This document shows positions 38,906-46,514 of a stretch of DNA of 55,278 nt, piece after piece. The notes below the pieces were generated by a model, which worked only from the letters and a program-made list of their open reading frames with translations, did no database searches and was not told the DNA's origin. Origin of the DNA: Dichotomicrobium sp964540795 (GTDB taxonomy: Bacteria; Pseudomonadota; Alphaproteobacteria; Rhizobiales; Rhodomicrobiaceae); contig CAZINX010000014.1 of NCBI GenBank assembly GCA_964540795.1, positions 1 to 55,278 of the forward strand. The letters are read 5' to 3'. Position numbers and translations under genes: made by a program. Every line of letters starts with the position of its first letter. Within the stretch, counting starts at the first letter, position 1.

Positions 38906-41236
38906 TCAGGTCACGGCGTCCGTGCCGCGCGCGGTGTGGTCCTGGCCGTTTGCGGATTTGCGGTCTGGCGACTGCGGCAGGATGCAAGTGACGGTCGTGC
39001 CCTCGCCAGGCTTGCTCTTGATGTCCAGCCGACCCTCATGCATCTCCAGGATCGAGCGCGAAATGGCGAGGCCAAGGCCGGATCCCTCATGGTCCTTGGT
39101 CAACTGATTGCCGACCTGCTGGAACGGCTTGCCGAGCTTGGCGATTTCGTGTTTGGGGATGCCGACGCCGCTGTCCGCGATGGCGATGCGCACCGTGCCC
39201 TTGTAGCGATAGCTGCGCACGCTGATGTCGCCGCCTTCCGGCGTGAATTTCACCGCGTTGGACAGCAGATTCAGCAGCACCTGTTTCAGCGCGCGCTTGT
39301 CCCCGGCGATCTCGATTTCCGGGTTGCCGGACTGTCTGAGCGCGATCCGCCGTTCCTCTGCGGTCGGCTGGACCACGCGCAGGCTCTCGTCGATCAGGTT
39401 GCCGGCGCGCACCGGCTCGATCGACAGCGAGAACTGGCCCGCCTCGATCTTCGACATGTCGAGAATGTCGTCGATCATCTCCAGCAGGTAGCGCCCGCTT
39501 TCGGTGATATCCCCGGCATAGTCGCGGTACTTCTCGTGTCCGATCGGGCCGAAGAACTCCCCTGTCATCACCTCGGAAAAGCCGATGATCGCGTTGAGCG
39601 GCGTGCGCAACTCGTGGCTGATATTGGCGAGGAATTCGGATTTCGCCTTGCTGGCCTCTTCGGCGCGGGCCTTTTCCTTGGCGTATTTGTCCGCAAGTTC
39701 GACAAGCTGGCTGGTCTGGCTTTCCAGCTTCTGCCGCGAGTCCTGGAGTTCCTCGACGCTCGCGCGAAGCTCCCGTTCGCTGCGGGCAAGCCGGCGCTCG
39801 TTGCGCTTCAGCGCGGTGATGTCGGTGGCTATGCTGACGAAATCGCTGGTGCGGGTCCGGCGTTCCGAGACCGCGATCCAGCGGCCGTCGTCAAGCTCGA
39901 TGTCGTAGCTCGCCGCGCGCGATTTCGGCGCGCCGGCGGCCGAGCGCGGACCTTGCGGAACCGCGCGCGCGGCGGTTTTTTGCAGCTTGGCGTGTTGCGT
40001 GCCGGGCGTGACGTGATCGCTCGACAGGCCATAGATCTCCATAAAGCGGCGGTTGCAGAACACCAGCCGCTCGCTGCTGTCCCACAGCGCGACGGCGTGT
40101 TGCTCGCTGTCCAGCGCCTCGGTCAGCCGCGCGGCCATCTGCACGTCCTGAGTCTCGCGGCGCTCGTCGCTCGGCACTTCCATGACCATGCCGAGGAACA
40201 CCGGCTGCGCCTGCCAGCCGCCCTGGAAAATCCGCCCGCGCATCTCGAACCACACCCAGTCGCCCTGCGCGTCGGCCATGCGGAAGCGCGCGGCGAAGTC
40301 CGGGGCGCCGTCCTTCATGGCGCGGTTGATGCTGCTGTAGAGATCGTCCTCGGGGTGTAGCAGGCCGCGGAACTTGGCGAACGCGATGGCGCCAGCCGGC
40401 GCGTCCAGGCCCAAAGAGGTGAACACCGAGCCGGTCACGCGCAACTCGCCGCGCACAATGTCCCAGAAGCACAGGCCCGCGCGCCCGCCATGCAGCGCGG
40501 CGTCCATATCGCCGCGGAAAGCCTCGGCGGAACGGAGCAGCGTCCTGTGCCGGCCAAGCTGGCGCAGGTACAGCCAGAAGATGCCGCCGGCCGTCAGCAC
40601 CGCGGCCAGCCCGAGCGCGCCGAACAGCACAAGGTCGCGGAACCAGACGCGGAGCGCGTTTTGCGGCCGGGCGAGTACGATGACTTTCCCGCCATCCGCG
40701 AGCGGACGTTCGGCTCGGAGAAGGTGGGCGGCGTTCTCGTCGAGCGCGCTGACAGGCTTGCCGGCGTGGCCGCGCACGGGCTGCTCGGCGATCACCTGGC
40801 CCTCGGCATCGACGGCGACGGCAACGTGATAATCCGCGTCGCGCAGCGCCCATCCGGTCCTGGACAGGGCCGCGCGCCATGCGTCGTACAGAGCAACGGG
40901 TTTCTGCGCATCTGTTTCCGGCTCGGACCCGGCCGGCGGCTCGGGGCGCGGCTGCGCGCGTATGCTGTCAATCTGCGAAGCGACGAGCGCGCCTGCCATG
41001 TCGAGCCGCTGTTCGGCCTGGGCCAGCAATGCGGCGCGGGCGTCAACGAGATGAACGGCGATGCGCGCGCTCAAACCGACCAGCAGCGCCAAGGCCATCA
41101 GCGGCAGCGCCCAACGCAGCCAGAAGCGCGGGGCGCGCGCGGCCGCGGCAAATGGTCCGGCCTGGGGCGAAATGTGCCAGCCGGCCCCCGGAGGCGCGCC
41201 GCCAGGATCGGGCGATTCCGCCTCCATCGCAGTCAT
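38906..41236 (-). CDS. PAS-domain sensor histidine kinase, PleC/PdhS type
   Basis: This 776-residue membrane kinase has a first membrane segment at about 38-62, a periplasmic domain to 200, a second segment at 203-226, two PAS regions (about 245-360 and 375-475) and a coiled linker (475-535). The phospho-acceptor is H541 in FLANISHELRTPLNAIIGFS. The following FFGPIGHEKYRDYAGDI and LLEMIDDILDMSKIEAG are characteristic of the PleC/DivJ/PdhS group that acts on DivK-like regulators. The ATPase has NLLSN (656-660), DSGVGIP (688-694) and GSGLGL (718-723). No response regulator is nearby. ATG at 41236 has GGGG upstream. Confidence 0.88.
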   Translation of the reverse strand: MTAMEAESPDPGGAPPGAGWHISPQAGPFAAAARAPRFWLRWALPLMALALLVGLSARIAVHLVDARAALLAQAEQRLDMAGALVASQIDSIRAQPRPEPPAGSEPETDAQKPVALYDAWRAALSRTGWALRDADYHVAVAVDAEGQVIAEQPVRGHAGKPVSALDENAAHLLRAERPLADGGKVIVLARPQNALRVWFRDLVLFGALGLAAVLTAGGIFWLYLRQLGRHRTLLRSAEAFRGDMDAALHGGRAGLCFWDIVRGELRVTGSVFTSLGLDAPAGAIAFAKFRGLLHPEDDLYSSINRAMKDGAPDFAARFRMADAQGDWVWFEMRGRIFQGGWQAQPVFLGMVMEVPSDERRETQDVQMAARLTEALDSEQHAVALWDSSERLVFCNRRFMEIYGLSSDHVTPGTQHAKLQKTAARAVPQGPRSAAGAPKSRAASYDIELDDGRWIAVSERRTRTSDFVSIATDITALKRNERRLARSERELRASVEELQDSRQKLESQTSQLVELADKYAKEKARAEEASKAKSEFLANISHELRTPLNAIIGFSEVMTGEFFGPIGHEKYRDYAGDITESGRYLLEMIDDILDMSKIEAGQFSLSIEPVRAGNLIDESLRVVQPTAEERRIALRQSGNPEIEIAGDKRALKQVLLNLLSNAVKFTPEGGDISVRSYRYKGTVRIAIADSGVGIPKHEIAKLGKPFQQVGNQLTKDHEGSGLGLAISRSILEMHEGRLDIKSKPGEGTTVTCILPQSPDRKSANGQDHTARGTDAVT

Positions 41237-41285
41237 GTATCCCCATTTCGACTGTGGTTGCCGCCCACCGAACGATCACTCCCGA

Positions 41286-41320
41286 GATTCATTATATCGA
41301 TTGATTCGGACTCGTCACAA
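41286..41320 (-). promoter_or_regulatory. Kinase promoter with three GANTC sites
   Basis: On the minus strand a perfect TATAAT -10 hexamer lies at 41291-41296 and a TTGTGA -35-like hexamer at 41315-41320, 18 bases apart. GANTC motifs, the CcrM methylation site, are at 41286-41290, 41303-41307 and 41309-41313, two of them between the hexamers. The arrangement is like GcrA/CcrM-controlled cell-cycle promoters. Confidence 0.55.
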
Positions 41321-41428
41321 AGCGACAGCCTCCTTCGCTTGTGGATCGTGCGGCGCGATGTCCCTTCTCAGGCCATTGCCGAACAGGACCTTTGAAAGTA
41401 TTTCATGAGCAATACACAGGAGGCAACG

Positions 41429-42085
41429 ATGCTGCGCTGGGTCAGATACGGATTGTTCCTGCTCGTCGCGTTTGCGCTGGGGTTCAGCATTCACCTCGCG
41501 CTGCAACAGATGGATCAGCAGCGATTCGCCCGAACGAACGGGAGCACTGGCGAAGCTTTGATCGGCGGGCCGTTCGAGTTGGTCGATCATAACGGCGAAA
41601 CGGTCACGCAGGCCGACTTCGCCGGCAAGCACATGCTTGTGTTCTTCGGCTTTACGAACTGCCCGGATGTCTGTCCGGCCAAGCTCAACAGCATCAGCGT
41701 GGCGCTCGACCGGCTCGGCCCGCTGGCGGACGACGTGACGCCGCTGTTCATCACCGTCGACCCCGAGCGCGATTCGCCCGAGCGTATGGAGCAATATGTG
41801 TCCAACTTCAGCGCGCAGATCGTCGGCCTGACCGGCACGCCGGAGCAGATCCGCAAGGCGGCGGGAGCGTATCGCGCCTATTACGCCAGGGTGGACCTGG
41901 AAGGCTCCGCCAGCGGTTACACCATGGACCACAGCGCCTTCACCTATCTGATGGACGAGAACGGCAAGTACGTCACTCATTTCGCCTATGGCGACAGCAT
42001 CGACAAGATGACCGAGCGGCTGCGCCGCGAACTCGGCGGGGAAAAGACCGCCGCGCATGTTGGCGCGGCCCCCGCGGCTCAATAA
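41429..42085 (+). CDS. SCO1/SenC-type copper chaperone
   Basis: This 218-residue protein has an N-terminal membrane anchor (about 5-25) and a periplasmic thioredoxin fold. The copper ligands are C78 and C82 (NCPDVCPAK) with H168 (DHSAFTYL). SCO proteins deliver copper to cytochrome oxidase subunit II or act as thiol reductants. ATG at 41429 was chosen because AGGAGG sits at 41418-41423, five bases before it; the upstream ATG at 41405 would include this ribosome site in the coding region. No oxidase genes are in the window. Confidence 0.9.
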   Translation: MLRWVRYGLFLLVAFALGFSIHLALQQMDQQRFARTNGSTGEALIGGPFELVDHNGETVTQADFAGKHMLVFFGFTNCPDVCPAKLNSISVALDRLGPLADDVTPLFITVDPERDSPERMEQYVSNFSAQIVGLTGTPEQIRKAAGAYRAYYARVDLEGSASGYTMDHSAFTYLMDENGKYVTHFAYGDSIDKMTERLRRELGGEKTAAHVGAAPAAQ

Positions 42086-42130
42086 CCTCCCGCTTCTCAA
42101 CAGCCGGATTGCCTGTCCACACGGCTGCCA

Positions 42131-42147
42131 TTGTTGCAGTGCAACAA
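42131..42147. promoter_or_regulatory. Perfect dyad upstream of PHB depolymerase gene
   Basis: TTGTTGCAGTGCAACAA consists of perfect eight-base arms around one central G, 72-88 bases upstream of the phaZ start. It resembles TGC/GCA operators of PhaR (AniA), the PHB-responsive repressor of storage genes in alphaproteobacteria. phaR is not in the window. Confidence 0.55.
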
Positions 42148-42218
42148 AGGGCGTATGTTAACGGCTGATTTGCGTGTCCCGTTTTGGGGCACGGGCAAGA
42201 GATGCGGGGTTTTGGCCA

Positions 42219-43655
42219 TTGCTCTACCACCTCTATGAGATGACGACCGCCGCGATGGAGCCTGCGCGCGCGGCGAGCGATTCTTGCAGCCTGATGCTGC
42301 GCAACCCGTTCAATCCGCTGGGGCGCACAGCCTTCGGCCAGGGAACGGTTGCGGCCTGCGAGCTGCTGGAGCGCACCACCCGGCGCTATCCCAAGCCGGA
42401 ATTCGGCATCCATCACACCGAGGTTTTCGGCCGCAAGGTCCGCGTGGAGGAAGAGACGGTCTGGCGCAAGCCGTTCTGCCGGCTGCTGCATTTCCGGCGG
42501 GACACGCTCGATTCGCGCGCCGCGCGCCAGCCGCGCGTGCTGATCGTCGCGCCGATGTCCGGCCATTTCGCCACGCTTCTACGCGGTACGGTCGAGGCGA
42601 TGCTGCCAGAGCATGATGTCTACATCACCGACTGGCAGGATGCGCGCCGTGTGCCGCGCGCGGCCGGGCGTTTCGATCTGGACGACTACATCGACTATGT
42701 CGAGGAGATGATCGCGCTGTTTCGCGGCGACGTGCATGTCATGGCGGTGTGCCAGCCTTCGGTGCCGGTTCTGGCCGCGGTTGCGGATATGGAGTCGCGC
42801 CAATCGCCGCATGTGCCGCGCAGCATGATCCTCATGGGCGGCCCGGTGGACACGCGCATCAACCCGACGCTGGTGAACGATCTTGCGGAGAAGCGCGGCA
42901 CAGCCTGGTTCGCGCGCCATGTCATCTCGAACGTCCCCTGGCCCAATCCGGGCTATGGCAGGCCGGTCTATCCTGGCTTCCTGCAGCTTACCGGCTTCAT
43001 GACCATGAACCTTGACCGTCACATCAACGCGCATCGCGAGCTGTTCTTCAATCTGGTCAAGGGCGACGGCGATTCGGCGGAGAAGCATCGCGCGTTTTAT
43101 GACGAGTATCTCGCGGTCATGGACCTGACAGCGGAGTTCTACCTGCAAACCGTGGACCAGGTGTTCGTCCGGCATCTGCTGGCAAAGGGCGAATTCAGCC
43201 ATCGCGGCCGGCCCATCGACCCCGGCGCGATCCGGCGCACCGCGCTGATGACGGTTGAGGGCGAGAAGGATGACATCACCGGCGTCGGCCAGTGCCACGC
43301 GGCGCATACGCTGTGCGCAGGCCTGGCGCGGTCGAAGAGGACACACTGGCTGCAGCCCGGGGTGGGCCATTACGGCATTTTCAATGGCTCCCGTTTCCGC
43401 AAGGAGATTGTGCCGCGCATCGCGCGCTTTACCCGCAGGCACGACGCGCGCACGAACGTCACCCAGCGGCTCGCGGCGGCGCTGACCGGCCGGCGGCGGA
43501 TTTACGCCGCGCCGCCAGTGATCGTCGCCGGGCGGGAGCAGGGCTGGCCGGAAAAGGCTCCCGCGCTGCTGGAGCGCGATCCGAAAAGTGGAAGCCGGTT
43601 TTCGGGCAAGTCGCGCGACCAGGCGAAGATCGAGCCGCCGCGCGCGGCGGAGTAG
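42219..43655 (+). CDS. phaZ: Intracellular polyhydroxybutyrate depolymerase
   Basis: This protein of about 478 residues matches intracellular PHB depolymerases, which mobilise storage granules. The nucleophile is a cysteine, C178 in MAVCQPSVPVL, as in PhaZa1 of Ralstonia, with aspartate in VEGEKDDITG and histidine in GVGHYGIFNG completing the triad. The start is read as TTG at 42219 because it gives MLYHLYE, the usual family N-terminus, with GGGG upstream; GTG at 42174 and ATG at 42240 are alternatives. The C-terminus is about 50 residues longer than usual and contains RDPKSGSRFSGKSRD, which is the translation of a short palindromic repeat inserted in frame. A dyad upstream suggests PHB-responsive control. 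Confidence 0.9.
   Translation: MLYHLYEMTTAAMEPARAASDSCSLMLRNPFNPLGRTAFGQGTVAACELLERTTRRYPKPEFGIHHTEVFGRKVRVEEETVWRKPFCRLLHFRRDTLDSRAARQPRVLIVAPMSGHFATLLRGTVEAMLPEHDVYITDWQDARRVPRAAGRFDLDDYIDYVEEMIALFRGDVHVMAVCQPSVPVLAAVADMESRQSPHVPRSMILMGGPVDTRINPTLVNDLAEKRGTAWFARHVISNVPWPNPGYGRPVYPGFLQLTGFMTMNLDRHINAHRELFFNLVKGDGDSAEKHRAFYDEYLAVMDLTAEFYLQTVDQVFVRHLLAKGEFSHRGRPIDPGAIRRTALMTVEGEKDDITGVGQCHAAHTLCAGLARSKRTHWLQPGVGHYGIFNGSRFRKEIVPRIARFTRRHDARTNVTQRLAAALTGRRRIYAAPPVIVAGREQGWPEKAPALLERDPKSGSRFSGKSRDQAKIEPPRAAE
43581..43605. repeat. Short palindromic repeat inside phaZ
   Basis: CCGAAAA (43581-43587) and TTTTCGG (43599-43605) flank GTGGAAGCCGG. This CCGAAAAGTGG-CCGGTTTTCGG unit is a common dispersed palindrome in Rhizobiales, here read as coding sequence at the phaZ 3-prime end. 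Confidence 0.6.
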
Positions 43656-43663
43656 GCGTTTCG

Positions 43664-44104
43664 ATGGCGACGGAGATCAGGCCGCTGCGCGCGGGCGACG
43701 AAGCCGAGTGGCGCGTGCTGTGGACCGCTTATCTCGACTTCTACGAGACCAGCGTGGACGAGGCGGTCTACCGCGCGACGTTTGACCGGCTGCTGTCCGG
43801 CGATCCGCACGAGTTCCACGCGCGGGTGGCCGAGCGCGACGGCCGGCTGATCGGGCTGGTGCATTATCTGTTTCACCGCCACTGCTGGCGGGTCGAGAAC
43901 GTCGTGTATCTGCAGGATCTGTATGTCGCGCCGGAGATGTGGGGCGGCGGCGTGGGCCGCGCGCTGATCGAGGCGGTGTACGCCGAGGCGGATAAGGCGG
44001 GGTGCCCGGCGGTCTACTGGCTCACGCAGGACTTCAACACGCCCGCGCGGCGGCTGTATGACCGGGTGGCGCGGGTGACGCCGTTCATAAAGTACCAGCG
44101 CTGA
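43664..44104 (+). CDS. GNAT family N-acetyltransferase
   Basis: This 146-residue protein has the acetyl-CoA-binding segment LYVAPEMWGGGVGRALIEAV and a C-terminal GNAT region, VYWLTQDFNTPARRLYDRV, as in several small amino-group acetyltransferases. The substrate is unknown. ATG at 43664 is eight bases after the phaZ stop, suggesting the same transcript. Confidence 0.87.
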   Translation: MATEIRPLRAGDEAEWRVLWTAYLDFYETSVDEAVYRATFDRLLSGDPHEFHARVAERDGRLIGLVHYLFHRHCWRVENVVYLQDLYVAPEMWGGGVGRALIEAVYAEADKAGCPAVYWLTQDFNTPARRLYDRVARVTPFIKYQR

Positions 44105-44407
44105 ATTGCGCTTGGGGGTAGCCTGAGCACCTTGCCCTGACGTCTGGATCATGCCAGTGCGGCTTAATTTCGCCATGTTTTCGACAAGAAAAATTCGAAC
44201 ACGTAAAAGTCAAAATAAGTACCGCTCCAAAATTGGCTTAGCATCCCGAACTTGCGGCGGCCAAAATCGAAAGTTTCGCTGGCGGAGATTTACGGGGTAT
44301 TTTTCTTGCACAGCGAAAACTTGGGCGTTGATTTGACTTCAGGTCCGATGCGTGGCTTCGATGGGGTAAAGAGGCTTCGGCCTCGCTCAAACCCTGGAGA
44401 AGCGAAA
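44105..44407. other. AT-rich leader of the small secreted protein gene
   Basis: This 303-base gap is visibly richer in A and T than its surroundings (for example AAAATTCGAACACGTAAAAG near 44190) and holds no gene I can support. A stem GAGGC (44371-44375) with GCCTC (44380-44384) closed by a TTCG tetraloop lies 23 bases before the start at 44408, inside the leader. Confidence 0.5.
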
Positions 44408-44686
44408 ATGACTCGAGTTTCCGTATTCGCCGCACTCGCGGCTGTCGCGCTGGCGCCCTTCACCACGCCCGCGCTGGCCCAACAGGAATGTGATCCCGAG
44501 GCGCGCGTCGTGCTCGACCAGGCGCAGCCTAACGAGGAGGTTTCCGACGTGGAGCGATACACGAGCGATGACCGGATCGTCTCGCGTTTCCTGAACCTGC
44601 GGGTGGACCGTTGCGGTCCGCAACAAAGCGAGCAAATGCAAATAGTGCAGACGCAGCAGCAAGAGCCGCAGTCCACCACCAACTAG
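44408..44686 (+). CDS. Small secreted protein of unknown function
   Basis: This 92-residue protein has a signal peptide, MTRVSVFAALAAVALAPFTTPALAQ, with cleavage after ALA-Q (positions about 23-25). The mature part has two cysteines (in QQECDPEA and VDRCGPQ), which could form one disulfide, and a Gln/Thr-rich tail. I do not recognise the family. ATG at 44408 follows GGAG and a TTCG hairpin. A strong hairpin follows its stop. It has no partner gene. Confidence 0.7.
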   Translation: MTRVSVFAALAAVALAPFTTPALAQQECDPEARVVLDQAQPNEEVSDVERYTSDDRIVSRFLNLRVDRCGPQQSEQMQIVQTQQQEPQSTTN

Positions 44687-44694
44687 GCTTTGCG

Positions 44695-44721
44695 GCGGCT
44701 CATCCGGCCCGGGTGAGCCGC
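44695..44721. terminator. Hairpin after small secreted protein gene
   Basis: GCGGCTCA (44695-44702) pairs with TGAGCCGC (44714-44721), extended inwards by CC/GG. There is no T-run. Its right arm is the first part of the duplicated phzF end, so the hairpin may be partly a by-product of that duplication. Confidence 0.45.
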
Positions 44722-44829
44722 TCAGCCCAACTCCAGTTCGCCGCGCGCCAGCGCACCGCATACCCGCCGATCCGCAGCCCCGTCACCGTGCGGCCCGACA
44801 CCTCCGCCTCCAGAACGATCCCGCGCGGC
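44712..44829 (-). pseudogene. Duplicated 3-prime fragment of phzF
   Basis: About 118 bases are some 85 percent identical, by eye, to the 3-prime end of phzF at 45490-45608 and lie in the same orientation. Blocks at 44712-44736 and 44751-44773 are identical to 45490-45514 and 45530-45552. The minus-strand translation reads IVLEAEVSGRTVTGLRIGGY as in PhzF, but a one-base shift spoils the last residues, and no PhzF body lies beyond it. The intact phzF is on the other side of higBA. Confidence 0.8.
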
Positions 44830-44882
44830 CTTACCAGAACGCTGATGTTGCTTTCTGTCAGCCAGCGCCTTACATTCGATGA

Positions 44883-45167
44883 GTGAGCCGGTCCTTCAGA
44901 AGCCGCGCGCTCAAGCGTTTCTTCGAACGTGATGACGCCAGCCGGCTGCCATCCGGTGATGTTGAGCGCATCGCGATGATTCTGGACCGGCTGGACGCGG
45001 CGATGGCGCCATCCGACATGGACCTGCCGGGCCTGCATTTTCACGCGCTGACCGGCAGGATGAAGGGTCGCTACGCCGTGACTGTACGCGCCAACTGGCG
45101 CATCACCTTCGCCTGGGATGAAGCGGATGGCGACGCGATAAAGGTGGATTATGAAGACTATCACTGA
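44883..45167 (+). CDS. higB: HigB-type toxin (RelE/ParE superfamily)
   Basis: This 94-residue protein matches HigB toxins, ribosome-dependent mRNA endonucleases of type II toxin-antitoxin systems. Landmarks are SFRSRALKRFFERDDASRL, DLPGLHFHALTGRMKGRYAV, NWRITFAWDE and VDYEDYH at the C-terminus. The start is GTG at 44883; an ATG at 44879 is in a different frame. It overlaps higA by 17 bases, toxin first, the order typical of higBA. The module sits between two copies of the phzF 3-prime end, evidence for acquisition. Confidence 0.92.
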   Translation: MSRSFRSRALKRFFERDDASRLPSGDVERIAMILDRLDAAMAPSDMDLPGLHFHALTGRMKGRYAVTVRANWRITFAWDEADGDAIKVDYEDYH

Positions 45168-45468
45168 AGACGTGACGCGCAGTCCGGAGCGCTGCCCGAC
45201 GCATCCCGGTGCGCTGTTGCGCGAAATCGTGCTGCCGGCGCTGGATCGCCCCAAGACGCGGATCGCCGCCGATCTCGGCATTTCCCGGCAGACGCTTTAC
45301 GACATCCTCGCCGAGCGCCAGCCGGTGACGCCGCCGATGGCCGTGCGTCTGGCGGCCATGTTCGGGGACACGCCAGAAGTGTGGCTAAGGATGCAAGCCG
45401 CGCACGACCTGTGGCACGCGCGGCGAAGTGTGGACACGAGCGCCATCCCGAAGATCGCGGCGCAGTGA
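45151..45468 (+). CDS. higA: HigA-type antitoxin
   Basis: This 105-residue XRE-family antitoxin neutralises HigB and normally represses the operon. HPGALLREIVLPAL leads into the helix-turn-helix (RIAADLGISRQTLYDILAER, about 37-56), followed by PVTPPMAVRLAAMFGDTPEVWL, the HigA signature. It starts within the last codons of higB, so translation is coupled. Its stop lies 31 bases before the convergent phzF stop. Confidence 0.93.
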   Translation: MKTITEDVTRSPERCPTHPGALLREIVLPALDRPKTRIAADLGISRQTLYDILAERQPVTPPMAVRLAAMFGDTPEVWLRMQAAHDLWHARRSVDTSAIPKIAAQ

Positions 45469-45499
45469 CTGGCGGCGCGGCCCGCGCCTGGTGAGCCGC

Positions 45500-46408
45500 T
45501 CAGCCCAACTCCAGCACTCCGCTCGCCACGCGCACCGCATACCCGCCGATCCTTAGCCCCGTCACCTCGCGCCCGGAAATCTCCGCCTCCAGCACGATTT
45601 CGCTCGGCCGGCCCATCTCGAAGCCCTGCTCGATCTCGTACCGCCCCATCCCGTCCGCCGGCCTGTCGAAACGGTTGATCACCCCCGCAAACGCCGCCGC
45701 CGCCGCGCCGGTCGCCGGGTCCTCATGCACCCCGCCCATCGGCGCGAACATCCGCGCATGAAACGCCGCGTTGTGGCGCACCGTCTCGCGGCAATAGACC
45801 AGAGCGGCCATCATATCGTCGCCGCGAAACGCCTCCTCCCAATGCGCATGGACCACATGCGCGCGGCGGATCGCCTCGATCCCCTCCACTGGCACGAAGG
45901 TGAACGGCATCCCGGCGCTGAACCGGGAAGGGTGATGGTTCTCGAAGCCGATCTCCGAGGTTGCCAGCCCGAGCGCCGCCGCGATCCGGTCCTCTGGCGC
46001 GGGCGCGCCCGCATCGCTCGGCATCCGCGGCGCATCGAACTCGGCATAATCCGCAGCCCCGGGGATCATCCGCACGCCCACGCGGATTGGCCCGATATTC
46101 TCCTCCAGCACGATGATCGCGTCATGCTCGGTGTCCACCGCGCCAAATTTGAGCTGGGACAGCAGGATCGCCGCGCCCACCGTGGGATGCCCGGCAAACG
46201 GCAACTCACCTTTGGGCGTGAAGATGCGCACACGCGCGGAATGCGCCGGATGTTCCGCGGCCATCACGAACACCGTTTCAGACAGGTTGAACTCACGCGC
46301 GATCGCTTGCATCCGGTCGGTGTCGAGCGCATCGGCATCGCACACCACCGCCAGCGGGTTGCCCGCAAGTTGCTGCTGCGTGAAGACATCGAGAATGTAG
46401 TACTGCAT
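45500..46408 (-). CDS. PhzF family isomerase/epimerase-like protein
   Basis: This 302-residue protein has the PhzF/diaminopimelate-epimerase fold. The catalytic glutamate is E44 (FNLSETVF), and FAGHPTVGAAI and HEDPATGAAAAAF are the substrate-binding loops of the two halves. Most family members outside phenazine clusters have no known substrate, and no phenazine genes are here. The last 110 bases of the gene exist in a second, broken copy beyond higBA. It lies 106 bases after the membrane-protein gene on the same strand. Confidence 0.9.
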   Translation of the reverse strand: MQYYILDVFTQQQLAGNPLAVVCDADALDTDRMQAIAREFNLSETVFVMAAEHPAHSARVRIFTPKGELPFAGHPTVGAAILLSQLKFGAVDTEHDAIIVLEENIGPIRVGVRMIPGAADYAEFDAPRMPSDAGAPAPEDRIAAALGLATSEIGFENHHPSRFSAGMPFTFVPVEGIEAIRRAHVVHAHWEEAFRGDDMMAALVYCRETVRHNAAFHARMFAPMGGVHEDPATGAAAAAFAGVINRFDRPADGMGRYEIEQGFEMGRPSEIVLEAEISGREVTGLRIGGYAVRVASGVLELG

Positions 46409-46514
46409 GGCGGCCCGTCCGGCTGTTGCGCTTGTCCGCGTGGTTGGCGCGAGAGATTAGCTGAAATGGCTCCGCCTGACACCCGCCGATCGCACGCGAT
46501 GCCCAGATTCCGGT

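Noticed and set aside
44700..45281. 193-codon minus-strand frame ending in PhzF-like residues
   Set aside because: Only its C-terminal part resembles PhzF; the rest is antisense to higB and higA, so it is a fragment and not a gene.
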